From assembly GCA_937974275.1 (NCBI GenBank), contig CALJIF010000115.1, positions 1 through 8,681 on the forward strand: a stretch of 8,681 bases of DNA, written 5' to 3'. The first letter of the stretch is position 1; the number at the start of each line of letters is the position of its first letter. This stretch comes from an uncultured Flavobacteriales bacterium (GTDB lineage Bacteria; Bacteroidota; Bacteroidia; Palsa-965). A program made the translations under genes and the position numbers. The notes below the pieces were generated by a model, which was not told the origin of the DNA, did not search any database, and was given only the letters and a program-made list of their open reading frames with translations. Shown here in pieces: positions 1-7,040 of this stretch.

Positions 1-837
1 TGTAATTAAACGCAATTCATTCGCCGTTTTATTCATTTCTGAGGGCTTGATCCAATTGGCAAGTTTTCCGCGCAAGAACAATTCGGGGTTATTTAACACC
101 AAACCGAATACCATGACTAAAAGTAAAGAAGGCAGGTGCGCCATTTTAGCAACGGAATACACTAATATCATGAATCCGAAAATCAGATAGAACTTCGCGT
201 GTGCTTTGGATCGATCCAGGATAAACGCCATCAAAAACGAACTGATAATTGCTATTACAACGATGGCTACGAAACCGCCAAAGAAAGTTCCTACTGATTC
301 CCACGATAATAATGAATCCAGCACCACATAATTAAACAGCATGATGCCGAGTATATCAGAAAATGAAGATTCATAAACGATAAACTCTTTCTTCTGTTTT
401 GTGAGTGCGTGAACACTGGGAATTGCAATTGCAGAACTAATCACACCTAAGGGAACGGCATACACCAGGGATGTTTTATAATCCAGATGCAACAGGTAAT
501 ACAAAATCGCGGTGATTCCTGCTGATGTTGCAAGTAGAATGAGCAGAGCAGAAAGAAACGACCTTCGAATAAGCGGAATTTTATCCCGCGTTAATTTTAA
601 ATCCAGCGACCCTTCCAATACGATGAAAATTAAACCGGTAATTCCCAATAATTCGAGAATTAAAGACATATCCGGCAATGCATAGTTGAACTGATCACCG
701 AAATAGCGTAAACCCATGCCCATACTGATCAGCAGCAAGACAGCCGGAATACGCAACTTCCCCGCTATTGCATTAAACAAATACGAGATGATGATTAAAA
801 CACTGCAAACAATAAGAATATGATAAGGACTTGCCAC
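1..837 (-). CDS. Cation:proton antiporter (CPA/Na+/H+ exchanger family), 3' end outside window
   Basis: Partial gene: 279 codons are visible, reading leftward from a GTG at 837, and no stop is reached before the window edge. The protein is almost wholly hydrophobic, with about nine apparent membrane segments separated by short polar turns, as expected for the transport domain of a monovalent cation:proton antiporter in the inner membrane, which exchanges Na+ or K+ for H+. Family signs are LEGSLDLKL (residues 74-82), in the place of the usual FEGG-L-L segment, and ESSFSD (156-161) followed by a hydrophobic helix, in the place of the ion-binding ES..ND motif; Asp161 is kept and the preceding Asn is Ser. 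The start is GTG because an in-frame TAA lies only two codons upstream; no ATG is nearby. It is divergent from the ClC gene with 19 bases between the starts. The exact ion and any C-terminal regulatory domain cannot be seen. Confidence 0.92.
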   Translation of the reverse strand, partial: MASPYHILIVCSVLIIISYLFNAIAGKLRIPAVLLLISMGMGLRYFGDQFNYALPDMSLILELLGITGLIFIVLEGSLDLKLTRDKIPLIRRSFLSALLILLATSAGITAILYYLLHLDYKTSLVYAVPLGVISSAIAIPSVHALTKQKKEFIVYESSFSDILGIMLFNYVVLDSLLSWESVGTFFGGFVAIVVIAIISSFLMAFILDRSKAHAKFYLIFGFMILVYSVAKMAHLPSLLLVMVFGLVLNNPELFLRGKLANWIKPSEMNKTANELRLIT

Positions 838-900
838 AGATTGTTAAATTTGCTCCGTGACAAAGGTCATCAAATTTATTGAGACCACTATTGAGTGGTT
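838..900. promoter_or_regulatory. Divergent antiporter/ClC control region with inverted TAAATTTG elements and a small dyad
   Basis: The intergenic gap itself is only 838-856. TAAATTTG on the plus strand (845-852) and the same octamer on the minus strand (CAAATTTA at 871-878) form a perfect 8-bp inverted repeat with an 18-base spacer. Each arm matches the Bacteroidota -7 consensus TAnnTTTG, so they could be the -7 elements of the ClC gene (start 857, implying an almost leaderless mRNA) and of the antiporter (leader of roughly 28 bases). No good -33 TTTG lies at the expected distance for either. A second dyad, ACCACT-ATTG-AGTGGT (884-899), falls in the first codons of the ClC gene. Alternatively the octamer pair is an operator for a dimeric regulator. 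Function is inferred; only the repeats are seen. Confidence 0.35.
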
Positions 901-2638
901 ACACGATAGATTGGATAAGAAGCAATTTCTCATCTTGTCCAGTATTCTTGTTGGCCTAACTGCAGGTTTAGCAGCTATTGTGCTGAAAATGGCCGTGCAC
1001 GCGATTCAAGGATGGATGACACGCGACTACGGTTTAATCTCCGATCGTTTCTTATTTCTTGTTGGTCCGTTGTTAGGTATTATTTTGACCGTGCTCATCG
1101 TGAAACATTTTTTCAACGGTAAACTCGGTCGTGGCAACAGCAACATCTTATATGCTATCGCGAAAAAAAATGCACGACTGCCCAAAGATCAAATGTATTC
1201 GCATGTGCTAACATCTGCGCTAACAGTTGGTTTTGGGGGAAGTGCCGGTTTGGAGTCACCAATTGTGACTACGGGTTCCGCAATCGGCTCAAATTATGCA
1301 CGCACGTATAAGTTGACGTATAAAGATCGTAGTTTATTATTAGCAGCAGGTGCCGCAGCAGGAATTGGTGCTGCATTTAATGCACCCGTTGCAGGAATGT
1401 TGTTTGCATTGGAAGTTTTAATTGCAGATGTTACGATCAATGCATTCATTCCGATCATGATTGCTGCAGCAACAGGAGCTCTATTGTCCAACATTATGCT
1501 TGGCGAAGAAATACTGTTGCTTTTCAAATTACAACAGCCGTTCGATTATCACAATGTCCCTTGGTATGTGTTGCTGGGAATCACCACCGGATTTTTTGCC
1601 GTCTATTATGCGCGCATGTTTCCGCGAATTGAAAATCTTTTTAAAGGACGAAAACGTTCACCAATTCGAGCTGCAATAATCGGTGGTTTATTACTAGCAG
1701 GCTTATTGTATTTATTTCCTTCTTTATACGGAGAAGGTTACGCTTCTATTAAAGCACTGGCGGATATGCGTCCCGACAAACTCCTGCATGATTCTTACTT
1801 CGAGGGGAAAATTGTTTCGTTATGGGGAATTTTACTTTTTGTAACCGCGATTACTTTCATTAAAGTCATAGCCACTTCTGTTACCATCGGTAGTGGAGGT
1901 AATGGTGGCAACTTCGCCCCTTCCCTTTTTGTCGGCGGGTATCTCGGTTTTATTTTTTCCTTCCTGTTGCACATTGCGCAAATTGTATCATTGCCCATCG
2001 CCAATTTTACCATTGTTGGCATGGCAGGAACATTAACCGGAATATTTCATGCGCCGTTAACGGGAATATTTCTGATCGCTGAAATTACAGGCGGATATGA
2101 ATTGATCATTCCGCTGATGATTGTAAGTGCATTGAGTTATACTATCGTGAAATACTTCGAGCCGTATTCCATGGATACAAAAAAGCTTGCTAAAAAAGGA
2201 CAGATCTACACACAGAACAAAGACCGCAATATTCTCAGCTCCATTAACGTGCGTAAAATTATGGAGACGGATTTTCAACCTGTTTTACCCGATATGACTT
2301 TGGGTGAACTTGTAAATGTAGTAGCGCATTCCCAACGCAATATTTTCCCTGTATTGGGTGATAACTTGGAATTACTGGGCGTGATACGACTCGAACAGAT
2401 TCGTGAAATCATGTTTGATCGCGACAAATACGATAAATACACGGTTGAAGATTTGATGCAACCTGCAGCGGCTGTTGTTCATCCGGATGAAGACATGTAT
2501 GCCGTGATGCGCAAATTTGATGAAACCGGAGCGTGGAATTTACCCGTTGTGGAAAACGAACAATATCGGGGATTTGTATCGCGGTCGAGTGTGTTTACGA
2601 AATACCGCTCTCAATTAATTCGTGCCAGCAGCGATTAA
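857..2638 (+). CDS. ClC-family chloride channel/antiporter with C-terminal CBS pair
   Basis: 593 residues. It is an inner-membrane chloride transport protein of the ClC family, which works as a homodimer with one pore per subunit. Residues about 25-435 are the membrane domain. GGSAGLESP (127-135) holds the gating glutamate Glu133 (equivalent to E148 in the E. coli protein), GNFAP (351-355) is the GxFxP chloride-binding loop, and Tyr414 in TGGYELIIP matches the central pore tyrosine. The GSGIP loop is poorly conserved, replaced by GRGNS (91-95). By local alignment at NAPVAGMLFALEV, the internal proton glutamate (E203 in E. coli) is Val187, as in many ClC channels. Residues about 465-585 form two CBS domains, which in this family sense adenine nucleotides. 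The start is GTG: an in-frame TAA lies at 845-847 and no ATG is near. Its stop overlaps the stop of the convergent aminotransferase gene. Whether it is a channel or an exchanger is not decided by sequence. Confidence 0.95.
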   Translation: MTKVIKFIETTIEWLHDRLDKKQFLILSSILVGLTAGLAAIVLKMAVHAIQGWMTRDYGLISDRFLFLVGPLLGIILTVLIVKHFFNGKLGRGNSNILYAIAKKNARLPKDQMYSHVLTSALTVGFGGSAGLESPIVTTGSAIGSNYARTYKLTYKDRSLLLAAGAAAGIGAAFNAPVAGMLFALEVLIADVTINAFIPIMIAAATGALLSNIMLGEEILLLFKLQQPFDYHNVPWYVLLGITTGFFAVYYARMFPRIENLFKGRKRSPIRAAIIGGLLLAGLLYLFPSLYGEGYASIKALADMRPDKLLHDSYFEGKIVSLWGILLFVTAITFIKVIATSVTIGSGGNGGNFAPSLFVGGYLGFIFSFLLHIAQIVSLPIANFTIVGMAGTLTGIFHAPLTGIFLIAEITGGYELIIPLMIVSALSYTIVKYFEPYSMDTKKLAKKGQIYTQNKDRNILSSINVRKIMETDFQPVLPDMTLGELVNVVAHSQRNIFPVLGDNLELLGVIRLEQIREIMFDRDKYDKYTVEDLMQPAAAVVHPDEDMYAVMRKFDETGAWNLPVVENEQYRGFVSRSSVFTKYRSQLIRASSD

Positions 2639-3492
2639 GCTTTCGCTACATGAGCGTTTAGCAGCTCGTTGATCTTCTTAGCCGTATTACTGAAGTAACG
2701 CTTATTACGATATGCACTCACCCAAACTATTCCGTGTACCGCATTCGTCAGGAAGATTTCATCCGAATTCAGTAGCACACTCAACGGCAACGGCACTTCA
2801 TAAACGGCAATTCTGCTTTGTTGAGCCAATTCCATGACTACAGAGCGCATTACACCGGCAACGCAGCCTTCCGACAACGGACTCGTATACAACACGCCAT
2901 TTTTTACCGCAAATAAACTCGATCCTGTTGCTTCAATTACGTTTCCGTTTTGGTTAATGAGCACCGCATCATCTACGTTCATCTTCTGTGCAAACAGAGC
3001 GCCCAACACATACAAAGCCGCATTCGCACTTTTCAGCCCTGACAACTTGTTAACGGGTTTGCGCACATCCTGAAACAATTCAACCGAAATTCCTTTATCG
3101 TTAATGGTGTAATGATCAGCATCCATGCTCCACATTTCTAAAATCCATGAAGCAGTATTGTCCAAAGGTTTATAATATCCTCCATCATTACGATACACTG
3201 ACAAACGTACTCGTGCAGATCCGGTTATTTGATTCTTTTCTGCCAATAACTTGCACCAATCTTCCAGCGATTTCGAAATAAAATTATCCGGAATTGAATA
3301 CTGCATTAAGTTGGCACCTGACATGAGACGTTGCAGATGACGCTGAGCAAACTGTAACTTGCCTTGCACAAAACGCATACTCTCGAATAAACCGTCACCA
3401 TAACGATAACCACGATTGTGCGGAGTAAACAGCGGCTGCTCGGATGCAACAAATGTTCCGTTGTGCAATAAATATGGCAAGGTCTGACTCAT
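2635..3492 (-). CDS. Class IV PLP-dependent aminotransferase (branched-chain aminotransferase / aminodeoxychorismate lyase type)
   Basis: 285 residues, the usual size for fold-type IV PLP enzymes. NRGYRYGDGLFESMR (26-40) is the typical N-terminal segment; Arg55 in RHLQRL (51-56) is the phosphate-contacting arginine of the HxxRL motif; Lys154 in LSGLKSANA is the lysine that binds PLP; Glu187 in EATGSSLF is the acid that pairs with the pyridine nitrogen; GVMR (213-216) and FLTNAVHGI (247-255) are the phosphate-side loops. The family includes branched-chain aminotransferase (last step of Val/Leu/Ile synthesis), 4-amino-4-deoxychorismate lyase (PabC, p-aminobenzoate for folate) and D-amino acid aminotransferase. 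The segment lengths fit the PabC/IlvE group, but substrate cannot be assigned by eye and no pabA, pabB or ilv gene is adjacent. It is cytoplasmic and last in the minus-strand row, 24 bases after the rhomboid gene. Its TAA stop shares TTAA with the stop of the ClC gene. Confidence 0.92.
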   Translation of the reverse strand: MSQTLPYLLHNGTFVASEQPLFTPHNRGYRYGDGLFESMRFVQGKLQFAQRHLQRLMSGANLMQYSIPDNFISKSLEDWCKLLAEKNQITGSARVRLSVYRNDGGYYKPLDNTASWILEMWSMDADHYTINDKGISVELFQDVRKPVNKLSGLKSANAALYVLGALFAQKMNVDDAVLINQNGNVIEATGSSLFAVKNGVLYTSPLSEGCVAGVMRSVVMELAQQSRIAVYEVPLPLSVLLNSDEIFLTNAVHGIVWVSAYRNKRYFSNTAKKINELLNAHVAKA

Positions 3493-3516
3493 GGAATGAA
3501 GATACAGCGTTTCAAT

Positions 3517-4146
3517 TTAATTCCCAATCAATGAAGGATTCATCAGCTGAAAGATAAACACTTCGAAAAGCGCAGGTTTGCACACGATAGGAAAAACCAA
3601 ACCGAATACCGCACCCCAAAAATGGGCATCATGTCCGATATTATCTTGACCGCGACGTCCCAGATACCACGACAATGCGAGATACACGACACCGAAAGCC
3701 CAAGCAGGAATAGGAATAAAATATAAATAAATGGTATTGTGCGGACTTAATAAAATGGCGGTGTAAATAACTGCAGACACTGCACCCGAAGCACCGAGCG
3801 CATTGTAGTAACTGTTGTTGCGATGCTTGAAAAACGAGTACATGGACGACATCACCAATGCCCCAATGTATAATGCGAGATAAACCACTTTCCCGATCGT
3901 TTCGCCAAAAATCCATTCCGACTGAAATGCGTTCTCCACCAGCGGTCCAAAGAAAAACAAGGACAACATGTTGAAGAACAAGTGGGTAAAATCGGCGTGT
4001 AATAAGCCATGTGTCAAAAATCGCCACCACTGCTTGTAACGATCAATCGCATAAGCATTGAACATGAATTTGTTCTTGAATTCGAAGTCCTCCATTTTTA
4101 TAAGAGAGACCGCGCAAGTAGCGATAATGATGGCGTACGTTAGCAT
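3517..4146 (-). CDS. Rhomboid family intramembrane serine protease
   Basis: This is an inner-membrane serine protease of the rhomboid type, which cuts transmembrane segments of client proteins near the membrane surface. Counting from ATG 4146 the protein has 209 residues and about six hydrophobic helices, the minimal bacterial core. Motifs, numbered on a longer reading that begins six codons earlier at TTG 4164: WWRFLTHGLLHADFTHLFFN (46-65) with the His56, His61 and Asn65 oxyanion-site pattern; GASG (124-127) with nucleophile Ser126; GHDAHFWG (177-184) with catalytic His181. The dyad is intact, so it should be an active protease. I prefer ATG 4146 because it places the first membrane helix (MLTYAIIIATCAVSLI) right at the N terminus, common for this group; TTG 4164 is possible. 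It lies 61 bases after the lipoprotein gene and 24 before the aminotransferase gene, probably in one transcript. The substrate is unknown. Confidence 0.93.
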   Translation of the reverse strand: MLTYAIIIATCAVSLIKMEDFEFKNKFMFNAYAIDRYKQWWRFLTHGLLHADFTHLFFNMLSLFFFGPLVENAFQSEWIFGETIGKVVYLALYIGALVMSSMYSFFKHRNNSYYNALGASGAVSAVIYTAILLSPHNTIYLYFIPIPAWAFGVVYLALSWYLGRRGQDNIGHDAHFWGAVFGLVFPIVCKPALFEVFIFQLMNPSLIGN

Positions 4147-4207
4147 ATCCGCAAATGTAGCCAATGCGGCAAATACTACGTTGCCAAATAGTTCTAAATC
4201 TTTACGC

Positions 4208-4666
4208 TTATTGCTTCTTCAACACTACCTGCTCGCGGAATGCCAATTTCCCGTTAGCATCCAAACCTACCAGCAACAATTCCATCTTACGACGTGAGTT
4301 CTTTTCCACCGTGTAAATCAGAGTTTCACTGTAAAATCCGGGAATAGAGAAAATGATACGCTCCTGCTCTGCGGTGTCCATCCACCATGCTTCATACCTT
4401 CCAAAATAGGGACCAATTACTGTTGAAGTCTGCGTGTATTTCATGGGATTGTTGTACGGTTCACCCGACTCCAACTCCAACGTGCCTACGTCATTACCCG
4501 TAACGGTGCTATCCGCAACACCGTTGACATACCAGGTTTGTGTTACTTGTGCAACATTCCATGTGCCATCACGACGTTTTTGAATGCGCGTATCACGCTC
4601 ACAAGAGGTAATGGTCACAACAAAAACTAATAATGCTATTGCGTATCTCATTATAAAATGTCTCAT
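4208..4666 (-). CDS. Small lipoprotein, lipocalin-like (hypothetical)
   Basis: 152 residues from ATG 4666, or 147 from the second ATG at 4651. The N terminus is a lipoprotein signal: MRYAIALLVFVVTITSC, with a hydrophobic stretch and a Cys (residue 22 from the first ATG) preceded by Ser, the usual minimal Bacteroidota lipobox. After signal peptidase II cleavage it would be lipid-anchored at C-E-R-D. The mature part begins with a GTW motif (34-36) followed by alternating polar/hydrophobic strands (WNVAQVTQTWYV, GTLELE, YEAWWMD, RIIFSI, TLIYTVEK, KMELLLVG). That pattern resembles the small lipocalin-like lipoproteins of Bacteroidota, but this is a visual guess. The start is set by the upstream gene: its TAA and this ATG overlap by one A (TAATG at 4668-4664), which suggests translational coupling. 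An open frame continues upstream to 4702, but those codons lie inside the neighbour and precede the signal peptide. Function is unknown. Confidence 0.8.
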   Translation of the reverse strand: MRHFIMRYAIALLVFVVTITSCERDTRIQKRRDGTWNVAQVTQTWYVNGVADSTVTGNDVGTLELESGEPYNNPMKYTQTSTVIGPYFGRYEAWWMDTAEQERIIFSIPGFYSETLIYTVEKNSRRKMELLLVGLDANGKLAFREQVVLKKQ

Positions 4667-4674
4667 TATAAAAT
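4646..4674 (-). repeat. Tandem 15-base duplication at gene junction, duplicating the TAATG start region
   Basis: On the minus strand the 14-mer ATTTTATAATGAGA occurs at 4674-4661 and again at 4659-4646, with period 15. Because 15 is a multiple of three, both copies keep TAA in the reading frame of the upstream gene and ATG in the frame of the lipoprotein gene. The result is a duplicated stop/start junction and two equivalent start codons five codons apart. This is seen directly in the sequence; an effect on translation is inferred. Confidence 0.85.
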
Positions 4675-5475
4675 TAATTTCAATCCAATGACCAATTGCC
4701 AACCGAACATTCCCGAACGCACCTGATTTTTCGAATCAATCGTGTCGTACGCATCGGGATCTGCCCAAAATGCTTCATAGTCTTTAGGCAATGTATCATA
4801 GGTCTTATCATCCGATAAATTATAATTATTGGAATCGATATAAATTCTTTCACGAAACACAGATGACATCAGAGGCATGAAATACGCCAGTTCACCATAC
4901 ACTAACATCGGTAATGGTCGAATTGGTCGAAAACCGGCAGAAGCCATTGGAGCGAACGACATGGAATAACTGCGAAAAACACCGTTTAACCAACGTTCTG
5001 TACCCATACTCGTTGTTCCATCAGGATATTCGAATGAAGACAATAAGTAGTTTCCGGAATATCCGAAAGAAATTGCTCCCGTAACAAATAAACCTTGTTC
5101 ATCGTACCACGCCAAACCGAAGGGCATGCTCCAGTTATTCTGTCGTACTTCAAAATGACGTGTGCCGTCCGTAGCTTCTGCCGACGCAAAACTTTTCATG
5201 CACGAACGGCGCATCTGAATCCAGATACCTGCACCATCACTACCGAAATTAGCATCAATGGAATATGAATAGCCGTATGCCAAGCCCAGACGCAGATTAT
5301 CTTTCACCATGTTGTTTCCGACTAGACGAGTGTACGAGTCGAAGAATTTACGCATGTCGCGGTTGTTCAACGTTCCAACAGCGCCACCATAACTAAATAG
5401 TAATTGTGCATGGGCCTGTCGGAATTCAACTATCAACGCGAACGCTAATAGTAAGCGAAGCAATTTTAATTTCAT
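4666..5475 (-). CDS. Secreted, probable outer-membrane beta-barrel-like protein of unknown function
   Basis: 269 residues, not recognised as a named family. It begins with a Sec signal peptide: MKLKLLRLLL, then a hydrophobic core and AHA before Gln24, a good signal peptidase I site. The rest shows alternating aromatic/small strands typical of outer-membrane barrels: LRLGLAYGYSYSI (61-73), GAGIWIQMR (81-89), WSMPFGLAWYD (115-125), GLFVTGAISFGYSG (128-141), SFAPMASAGFRP (173-184), LPMLVYGELAYF (188-199) and the terminal GWQLVIGLKLIL (258-269). Tyr/Asp-rich loops (about 210-250) separate the later strands. The segment order suggests about eight strands, as in small OmpW/OmpA-like barrels, but no family motif is visible. 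It is the first gene of the minus-strand row and its stop overlaps the lipoprotein start by one base, so the two envelope proteins are probably made together and may work together. The ATG at 5475 is the only sensible start before the signal peptide. Confidence 0.75.
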   Translation of the reverse strand: MKLKLLRLLLAFALIVEFRQAHAQLLFSYGGAVGTLNNRDMRKFFDSYTRLVGNNMVKDNLRLGLAYGYSYSIDANFGSDGAGIWIQMRRSCMKSFASAEATDGTRHFEVRQNNWSMPFGLAWYDEQGLFVTGAISFGYSGNYLLSSFEYPDGTTSMGTERWLNGVFRSYSMSFAPMASAGFRPIRPLPMLVYGELAYFMPLMSSVFRERIYIDSNNYNLSDDKTYDTLPKDYEAFWADPDAYDTIDSKNQVRSGMFGWQLVIGLKLIL

Positions 5476-5648
5476 AAATAACTGATTGAGGTTATTGGGA
5501 TAACGCTACAAATATGAAAATATTATTTTAATTCGAAAGCGATGCGATTCGCTCAATAACAACCGGTTCTAGGTGACGCTATTCTTCCTTCCGGGTAATT
5601 GTAGCTAAGGTGTTACGATGAAGCAATATTTAGTACCTTTCACATCCT
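5476..5648. promoter_or_regulatory. Divergent spacer between envelope gene row and mnmE, with candidate promoters
   Basis: 173 bases. For the minus-strand row, CATATTTG (5516-5509) is one mismatch from the Bacteroidota -7 TAnnTTTG, with TTTC (5538-5535) 18 bases upstream as a weak -33; this would give a leader of roughly 25-30 bases. For mnmE, TACCTTTC (5634-5641) is one mismatch from the same element but ends only seven bases before the ATG and has no -33 partner. The spacer also holds a small dyad AGCGA-tgcgat-TCGCT (5538-5553), overlapping the proposed -33, and the palindrome AACCGGTT (5561-5568). Assignments rest on consensus resemblance alone. Confidence 0.35.
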
Positions 5649-7040
5649 ATGTCCATGAATCAGAATGATACTATTGCAGCGCTGGCTACGGCTCACGGTG
5701 CGGCTGCTATTGCGGTGCTGCGCTTGTCGGGGAAAGATGCTATTCCTATTGCTGAATCCATTTTGTTCAGCAAATCGGGTAAACCGAAAGTACTTTCCGG
5801 TGTTGCTTCGCACAGCGCACACTTTGCCGTGGTTCAGGACAATGGAATTTTACTCGATGAAGTAGTTGCCACGATCTTCCGTAATCCGAAATCGTTTACC
5901 GGTGAAGATGTGGTAGAAATTTCTTGTCACGGTTCTGTTTTTATTCAGCAGCAACTGTTGCAATTGTTGTTGCGAAAAGGTGCACGTTTAGCGGAGCCAG
6001 GCGAATTTACGTTTCGTGCGTTCATGAACCGTAAAATGGATTTGTCCCAAGCGGAAGCAGTGGCCGATCTGATCGCATCGCAAAGTGCCGCATCACACCA
6101 GGTGGCATTGGCTCAAATGCGCGGAGGCTTCTCCGGAAAAATTAAAATATTGCGCGAGCACTTGGTCAACTTTGCTTCGTTAATTGAATTAGAACTCGAC
6201 TTCAGCGAAGAAGATGTGGAGTTTGCCAATCGTGATGATTTAAAAAATTTACTCTTCACCATTCAGCGTTTGGTGTTGCGACTCATCGATTCGTTCGAAG
6301 TAGGCAACGTCATTAAAAACGGAATTCCTGTTGCTATCGTAGGAAAACCCAACGCCGGAAAAAGCACGTTGCTGAATGCCATGCTGGAAGAGGAACGCGC
6401 TATTGTCAGCGAGATTCCGGGCACCACGCGGGATGTTATTGAAGATGAAATTACCATAGACGGCGTATTGTTTCGATTTATCGATACGGCAGGATTGCGC
6501 AATACCACTGACGTCATTGAGTCGATTGGTGTAACACGTTCCTATGAAAAAATTCGTCAGAGTGCGATTGTAATTTATTTATTCGACGTGCACGAAATAA
6601 CTGCCGGAGAATTGAAGTTAGCGATTGAAGAAGTGAACACGCACATTCAAGGCGCGCAGTTATTGCTGGTGGGCAATAAAATTGACAAAGAAAATTTAGA
6701 TGAAATTCAGAAAGAATTTGCGGCCTACGACGTGTTGTTTATTTCTGCGAAAGAACATTTGTATTTAGACGATTTGAAACACAAGCTCGTCACGTTATTC
6801 GACAGTCGCACCGTAAACGTTACCGAAACAATAGTTACCAATGCCCGCCACGCCGACGCTTTGCGCCACACAGCAGCAGCAGTAGAACGTGTCATCAACG
6901 GCATCAACAACGGCATGCCCGGCGACTTATTAGCACAAGACATCCGCGAAGCCTTACACTACCTCGGCCTCATCACCGGCGAGATTACCACCGACGATTT
7001 GTTGGGGAATATTTTTAGTAAGTTTTGTATCGGGAAGTAA
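5649..7040 (+). CDS. mnmE: tRNA uridine-5-carboxymethylaminomethyl(34) synthesis GTPase MnmE
   Basis: 463 residues, full length for MnmE (TrmE/ThdF). With MnmG it places the (carboxymethyl)aminomethyl group on wobble U34 of several tRNAs, using methylene-THF and GTP hydrolysis, in the cytoplasm. Residues 1-120 form the THF-binding domain (start DTIAALATA; GEDVVEISCHGS at 85-96). Residues about 121-216, together with 385-463, form the helical domain. The inserted G domain has G1 GKPNAGKS (232-239), G2 PGTTRD (257-262), G3 DTAG (279-282), G4 NKID (343-346) and SAK (366-368). The C-terminal CIGK (460-463), with the conserved Cys, is intact. The start is ATG 5649, with ATG 5655 two codons on as an alternative. 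It appears monocistronic, divergent from the envelope row. Base composition swings within the gene: 28% GC in 6661-6720 and 62% in 6841-6900 by hand count. The last 18 bases resemble a known integration site. Confidence 0.98.
   Translation: MSMNQNDTIAALATAHGAAAIAVLRLSGKDAIPIAESILFSKSGKPKVLSGVASHSAHFAVVQDNGILLDEVVATIFRNPKSFTGEDVVEISCHGSVFIQQQLLQLLLRKGARLAEPGEFTFRAFMNRKMDLSQAEAVADLIASQSAASHQVALAQMRGGFSGKIKILREHLVNFASLIELELDFSEEDVEFANRDDLKNLLFTIQRLVLRLIDSFEVGNVIKNGIPVAIVGKPNAGKSTLLNAMLEEERAIVSEIPGTTRDVIEDEITIDGVLFRFIDTAGLRNTTDVIESIGVTRSYEKIRQSAIVIYLFDVHEITAGELKLAIEEVNTHIQGAQLLLVGNKIDKENLDEIQKEFAAYDVLFISAKEHLYLDDLKHKLVTLFDSRTVNVTETIVTNARHADALRHTAAAVERVINGINNGMPGDLLAQDIREALHYLGLITGEITTDDLLGNIFSKFCIGK
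7023..7040 (+). other. Candidate attachment site at mnmE 3' end (SGI1-type attB-like)
   Basis: TTTTGTATCGGGAAGTAA encodes the FCIGK end and stop of MnmE. From memory, the 18-bp trmE attachment site used by Salmonella genomic island 1 and relatives is TTCTGTATTGGGAAGTAA, which agrees at 16 of 18 positions. Much of this similarity follows from the conserved protein end, so the match alone does not prove integration. The accessory genes that follow make it plausible. No second copy is found between 7041 and 8681, and no integrase lies in the window. Confidence 0.35.

Noticed and set aside
3641..4030. A 129-codon minus-strand frame inside the rhomboid gene
   Set aside because: It is a shifted-frame shadow of a gene whose catalytic motifs are intact; its own translation has no family features.
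4667..4702. Upstream extension of the lipoprotein gene to an ATG at 4702
   Set aside because: It would add 12 residues before the signal peptide and lies inside the preceding gene; the TAATG coupling at 4666 is a better start.
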